DNA of 19,376 nt from UBA1731 sp964567665 (GTDB lineage: Bacteria > Verrucomicrobiota > Kiritimatiellia > RFP12 > UBA1067). The stretch is taken from contig CAZMNN010000047.1 in the NCBI GenBank assembly GCA_964567665.1, positions 1 to 19,376 on the forward strand, read 5' to 3'. The translations under genes and the position numbers were made by a program. The notes beneath the pieces are model-generated. The model saw nothing but the letters and a program-made list of their open reading frames with translations, had not been told where the DNA came from and made no database searches. Positions 16,037-19,376 of the stretch are shown piece by piece. Each line of letters opens with the position of its first letter. Positions within the stretch are counted from its first letter, which is position 1.

Positions 16037-18046
16037 ATGGCGGATAGGAAGATGGAAGACCTTGCGACGGAACTCCAGCTGAAGACGGAGGCGCAGGACT
16101 TTGCCGGCGCGTTGAACATCGTCAATGCAAACAAGGATGTGCTCACCACAAACCTCCAGTCCGCCGGTGTGCGGGAGATATTGAAGAAGGCGACCAAGGA
16201 CCGCCTTCTTCTTTCTTTTGTGGATTCGGTGGGGTTCGGGACGCGTCCGCTCACTGAATCGCTCGCCCGTCTTGAGCGACTCATCTCCTTTACGCCCGGC
16301 ACACGTGTGCTGAATGCCACATGGGGGCTTGGGGAGATCAAGCGTCTCGACTACTTCTACCGCAAGATCACGGTGGACTTCAAGATGCGCAAGGGGCATC
16401 AGCTGACGTTCGACGCAGCCTGCGAAATGCTTGTCGTGGCGCCGGAGGATCACATCCTCGTCGTTGCCGCAGCTGATCCTGCTCGTGTCGATGCCATGAT
16501 AAGGGAGCAGCCGGGCGAGTTTGTGAAGGAGATGCTCAGGTGCTTCGGCGACATGCCTGTCACTCGCCTTGAGGAGGAGTGCGCAAAGCAGGGCTTCATC
16601 AAGAGCGCAAACTGGAAGGCGTTCTGGGAACGTGCGCGCACTGACCTCAAGAAGGAGCGTGTCGTGGAGATTCCGGTGCGCAGAGCCGAGCCAATCCACC
16701 TTAAGGCGTCTGCGGAGACGTACGGGGACAGCTGGTTCATCGCGTTTTCGCAGATGAAGGATCCAAAGTCTATTCTCTCCGCAATCAAGGAGCTTGAGGG
16801 AACAGGTCGCATGAAGTCGCTGGACGATTCGGCCAAGGAGAAGTTCTCCAACAGGCTTGAGTTTGCCCTCAAGGGTGCGCGTGGCGTCGATGATGCCCTC
16901 TACGCAAGGCTTGCGTTCTGCGTGGACGCCCTGAATCTTGAGACGCCGCCGACGTCTAAATGCCGCAACTACCTCTGGGAGGGCGGCAGATACCTCGCCG
17001 CAGCCCGTGACCTTCCTTCGCGTGACATCGGCAACCTCGTGGTCTTCCTGACTGCTGAAAACCGCGAGGAGACGAAGCACCGGCTTTTCGAGGCGCTGCC
17101 GAAGATGTGCTTCTCTCTTTTGGTTGAGACGCTCAAGTTCTTCTCCAACGACGCCGACTGCGAGGAGGCTGTCGCAGCTCTTCTCAACATGCCGCATCCG
17201 CCGGCCACGCTTGTGACCTGTGTGCTCGGCCGCTACGACGATTTCAAGAAGTGGAGCAAGCTGCCGGCCCTTTCGGCAATCCTCCAGCACGCAATCGCCC
17301 TTGGCGAAGGACGTCAGGCGGGTGAGACGCTGAAGATGCAGAACGTGATCCGTCGCCTGTTTGCGGACAAGGCGTGGCTTGAGGACACGTTCGGACGGCT
17401 TTCGACGAACGAGAAGATCCAGGTGTTCGAACGCTTCCAGGCCTCAACGGCGTGGAGTCCCGCGACGCACCGCACAATCACCGTGCGCATGACGAAGCTT
17501 GATCCGGTCCTTGCGTCCCATGTCGTGAAGAAGGTCGAGAAGAAGTCTGTCGAGCGCGTGACGTCGCAGCGCAGCTACAACGAGAGAAAGGCCGCGTACG
17601 AGAAGCTTGTAACCGTAGATATGCCGGAGAACACGAAGCGCATCGAGTTCGCGCGCGGCTACGGAGACCTCAGCGAAAACGCCGAGTACCAGTACGCCAA
17701 GGACGAGCAGCGCGCACTTCTCCAGAAGCAGTCTCTCATGCAGAAGGATCTCGACGAAGTTGTCCCCACCCTCTTCGAGAACGTCGAAGCGGACGAGGTC
17801 CGCATGGGTACGGTGGCGATTCTCTCGGTCGGCGAGGAGGAGCGTCGGTATGTCGTGCTCGGCGAATGGGACAACGAACCGTCGCTCGGCATCATATCCT
17901 CCGGCACAAGGCTTGCCGCCAATCTGCTCGGACGCAAGCCGGGCGATGATGTTGAGCTTTCTGACGCGGACGGCAACGCAATCGCGGCGAAGGTTCTGCG
18001 CGTGGAGCCGCTTTCGCCGGAGTTGAAGGATTGGATCAAGGGATAA
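16037..18046 (+). CDS. greA: Long-form GreA transcription elongation factor
   Basis: This 669-residue protein ends in a complete GreA/GreB module. SYNERKAAYEKLV begins the coiled coil near 513; its tip carries GDLSENAEY (543-551), matching the acidic motif that reaches RNA polymerase's active site to stimulate cleavage of backtracked RNA. A C-terminal FKBP-like domain follows (about 585-669). GreA itself is normally about 158 residues; the roughly 500 residues in front are helical, with a beta-rich element around FTPGTRVLNATWGLGEIKRL (85-104) that resembles a CarD- or SH3-like polymerase-binding fold. A GreA of similar size is known to me from Chlamydia. The ATG at 15986 overlaps the promoter, so 16037, with GAAGGGA at 16021-16027, is preferred. 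Confidence 0.88.
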   Translation: MADRKMEDLATELQLKTEAQDFAGALNIVNANKDVLTTNLQSAGVREILKKATKDRLLLSFVDSVGFGTRPLTESLARLERLISFTPGTRVLNATWGLGEIKRLDYFYRKITVDFKMRKGHQLTFDAACEMLVVAPEDHILVVAAADPARVDAMIREQPGEFVKEMLRCFGDMPVTRLEEECAKQGFIKSANWKAFWERARTDLKKERVVEIPVRRAEPIHLKASAETYGDSWFIAFSQMKDPKSILSAIKELEGTGRMKSLDDSAKEKFSNRLEFALKGARGVDDALYARLAFCVDALNLETPPTSKCRNYLWEGGRYLAAARDLPSRDIGNLVVFLTAENREETKHRLFEALPKMCFSLLVETLKFFSNDADCEEAVAALLNMPHPPATLVTCVLGRYDDFKKWSKLPALSAILQHAIALGEGRQAGETLKMQNVIRRLFADKAWLEDTFGRLSTNEKIQVFERFQASTAWSPATHRTITVRMTKLDPVLASHVVKKVEKKSVERVTSQRSYNERKAAYEKLVTVDMPENTKRIEFARGYGDLSENAEYQYAKDEQRALLQKQSLMQKDLDEVVPTLFENVEADEVRMGTVAILSVGEEERRYVVLGEWDNEPSLGIISSGTRLAANLLGRKPGDDVELSDADGNAIAAKVLRVEPLSPELKDWIKG

Positions 18047-18060
18047 AGGAGAGTTTCAGG

Positions 18061-18732
18061 ATGGCAACGAGCAAGAAGACCGTGGCGAAGAAGAGCACCG
18101 CAAAGCCTGCGGCGAAAAAGCCCGCAGTGGCGGAGGCTGAGCCGAAGAAGTCCAAAAAGGCCGCTCCCAAGATGAAGAAGATGGTGGTGAAGTCCGCACC
18201 GCCGCCACAGCAGGATGAGCTGTTCGAGAACAACGCGAAGGATTTTGCGTTTGCGTTCGCCGAGTCCATAAAGGACGAGCAGTTCGCGGCGGACATCAAG
18301 AAGTCTGAACAGGCGACAGACGGCGCGGTGAAGCTTTCCAAGCGCCCGACGTCCCGCACGAAGGGCGGCACCTCGCTGAAGTTTTCGGATGCGGATCTTG
18401 CGCAGTTCCGCAAGACGCTCATCGCGCACCGTCAGCAGATCGTCGGTGCGGCTGCTACGCTCAAGACCAATGCGCTGGAGCAGACGATCGACCGTGCGGG
18501 CGAGGACGAGGACGGCAGCGACAGCTTCATGCGTCTGCAGAACCTCGGACAGGTCGGCGAGCAGAACAAGACGCTCCAGAAGATCGATGAGGCTCTGCAC
18601 AAGATCGATGACGGCACGTACGGAATCTGCAGCATCTGCGGACAGCTCATCCGCAAGGCGCGTCTCCAGCACCTTCCGTTTGCGCACACGTGCATGGAGT
18701 GTCAGAGCGAGATGGAGTCCAAGGTCGAATAA
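18061..18732 (+). CDS. DksA/TraR-family protein with lysine/alanine-rich tail
   Basis: This 223-residue protein has a DksA-type C4 zinc finger, C190-SI-C193 and C211-ME-C214, after a coiled coil (about 115-185). DksA proteins enter the RNA polymerase secondary channel and alter promoter output. At the coil tip, one aspartate of the DxxDxA motif is present (D144, in IDRAGEDED), while the first is glutamine (Q141). Residues 1-45 are rich in Lys, Ala and Pro, like histone H1 tails. Such tails bind nucleic acid or ribosomes in other proteins. AAGGAG at 18046-18051 overlaps the greA stop and is 9 nt before the ATG, so greA and this gene are likely cotranscribed; both products bind the same RNA polymerase channel. 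Confidence 0.87.
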   Translation: MATSKKTVAKKSTAKPAAKKPAVAEAEPKKSKKAAPKMKKMVVKSAPPPQQDELFENNAKDFAFAFAESIKDEQFAADIKKSEQATDGAVKLSKRPTSRTKGGTSLKFSDADLAQFRKTLIAHRQQIVGAAATLKTNALEQTIDRAGEDEDGSDSFMRLQNLGQVGEQNKTLQKIDEALHKIDDGTYGICSICGQLIRKARLQHLPFAHTCMECQSEMESKVE

Positions 18733-18744
18733 GGCCGGCATCTG

Positions 18745-19227
18745 ATGCGTCGGCTTGTCTTCTCCTGCGCCGCTGTCGCGAATCTTCTGCTTGTCGATCA
18801 GGTCGTCAAGGCTTGGGCGTTGCAGCGGCTTCGCGGCGGTTCGCCGATAGCGGTGTGTTCCTTCTTCAATCTGGCGTATGTCGAGAACCGTGGATGCGCA
18901 TGGGGGATGCTTCAAGGGCAGGTGTGGCCGTTGGCGGTGTTTGCCGCAGTTGCGCTTGCACTGCTTCTCTGGAAGCGCAGGAGCGTATTTTCTTCAGGCT
19001 GGATGGGATTCATCACCGAGAACCTTCTCTATGCAGGCATCATAGGAAACCTCATTGATCGGGTTCGCCTTGGGTTTGTGGTGGACATGTTTGACTTTCA
19101 CTGGGGAGCCCACCATTTCCCGTGCTTCAACGTGGCGGATTCGTGCATCACCGTCGCTGCGGTGCTGCTTGTCGCTGCGGCGCTGTTCGCCCCTCGCGGG
19201 AGTTCGTCTCCGGCTCAGCCGAACTGA
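18745..19227 (+). CDS. lspA: Lipoprotein signal peptidase (signal peptidase II)
   Basis: This 160-residue inner-membrane aspartyl protease cleaves signal peptides from diacylglyceryl-modified prolipoproteins. Four hydrophobic helices are seen (about 5-20, 60-76, 90-104, 133-148). Conserved motifs are VDQVVK (17-22), NLAYVENRGCAWG (42-54), GNLIDRVRLGFVVDMFDF (101-118) and FPCFNVADS (125-133). D114 and D132 fit the catalytic aspartate pair, and D17, N102 and D105 are the other conserved polar residues. Length is normal. It begins 12 nt after the dksA-like gene with AAGG about 10 nt upstream. PVC bacteria often have these genes adjacent, I recall, but cannot check. Confidence 0.92.
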   Translation: MRRLVFSCAAVANLLLVDQVVKAWALQRLRGGSPIAVCSFFNLAYVENRGCAWGMLQGQVWPLAVFAAVALALLLWKRRSVFSSGWMGFITENLLYAGIIGNLIDRVRLGFVVDMFDFHWGAHHFPCFNVADSCITVAAVLLVAAALFAPRGSSSPAQPN

Positions 19228-19331
19228 AAAGGAAACCTGCGGTTTTGCCGCCGGTTTCGGCGGTGCCGCCGCGCGAAGAACCAAACGGATATGCGCAGGT
19301 CCCAGCGTACGTGTGCGTTGTTGATCGGCAT
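19215..19331 (-). CDS. Possible 38-residue Arg-rich peptide
   Basis: A minus-strand ATG at 19331 with AAGGGG about 5 nt upstream opens a 38-codon frame ending inside the lspA 3' end. It is very rich in arginine and includes WFFARRHRRNRRQNRRF. A plus-strand frame also runs from 19293 off the end of the window, so coding here is doubtful; the sequence also encodes the lspA hairpin. I do not recognise either. Confidence 0.2.
   Translation of the reverse strand: MPINNAHVRWDLRISVWFFARRHRRNRRQNRRFPFQFG
19232..19258 (+). terminator. Hairpin after lspA, possible terminator
   Basis: GAAACC and GCGG (19232-19242) pair with CCGC and GGTTTC (19248-19258) across a 5-nt loop, with one mismatch, 5 nt after the lspA stop. 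No T run follows, and a second short GC-rich hairpin (19258-19271) comes right after, so strength is uncertain. Confidence 0.4.
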
Positions 19332-19376
19332 GGTTTCCCCTTGTCTGAAACTGCGCCACGAGATATTACAACTTTC

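Noticed and set aside
15866..18915. Minus-strand frames of 474 and 418 codons opposite greA and dksA
   Set aside because: Opposite strand of confident genes; low-complexity Leu/Arg/His content typical of antisense reading.
1..19376. CRISPR array, tRNA, rRNA, IS element or integrase
   Set aside because: No regularly spaced repeats, cloverleaf-like segments or transposase/integrase motifs were seen.

Overview
The window reads as chromosomal DNA of a Gram-negative-type bacterium, most likely from the PVC superphylum (Kiritimatiellota, Verrucomicrobiota or Lentisphaerota). This is inferred from gene content: a very long GreA with a large N-terminal extension of the kind I recall from Chlamydiae and relatives, a DksA-like protein with a lysine/alanine-rich tail, and the greA-dksA-lspA order. 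No rRNA, tRNA or CRISPR array was seen, and I could not search databases.

Region 1 (1-6710) is a tightly packed, low-GC surface-glycan operon, all on the + strand. It holds the C-terminus of a UDP-GlcNAc 2-epimerase (wecB-like), a GT4 glycosyltransferase, a Wzy/WaaL-type O-antigen polymerase or ligase, a GT2 transferase, a second GT4, a DUF6625-like protein and a third GT4. Most junctions are ATGA or short overlaps, so the genes are probably translationally coupled. The DUF6625-like gene is split by a run of ten Gs and is out of frame as sequenced.

Region 2 (6711-8222) has a short spacer with an 11-bp inverted repeat and an orphan reading frame, followed by a CapK/PaaK-like adenylate-forming ligase. 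This gene carries a run of twelve Gs, here in frame. The two G tracts, one OFF and one ON, have the same 3' flank (GCAAAA) and suggest phase-variable surface glycan.

Region 3 (8223-10944) is a low-GC accessory pair: a DUF4209-like protein with a HEPN-type RX4H motif, and a DUF2971-like protein with a C-terminal zinc ribbon. They look like a candidate defence or stress module attached to the end of the glycan cluster. Region 4 (10945-11409) is a 465-bp spacer with a doubtful antisense ORF, a 16-bp perfect palindrome and an extended -10 promoter for argB.

Region 5 (11410-19227) is higher-GC housekeeping DNA: argB-argD (arginine biosynthesis), terminator-like hairpins, an acyl-CoA synthetase, recO, a long greA with its own promoter, a dksA-like gene and lspA. 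The last 149 bp hold a hairpin that may end the lspA transcript and two doubtful short ORFs.

The most interesting signals are the paired poly-G switches, the HEPN plus DUF2971 pair, and a shared promoter form (extended -10 followed by a C-rich start region) at argB and greA.
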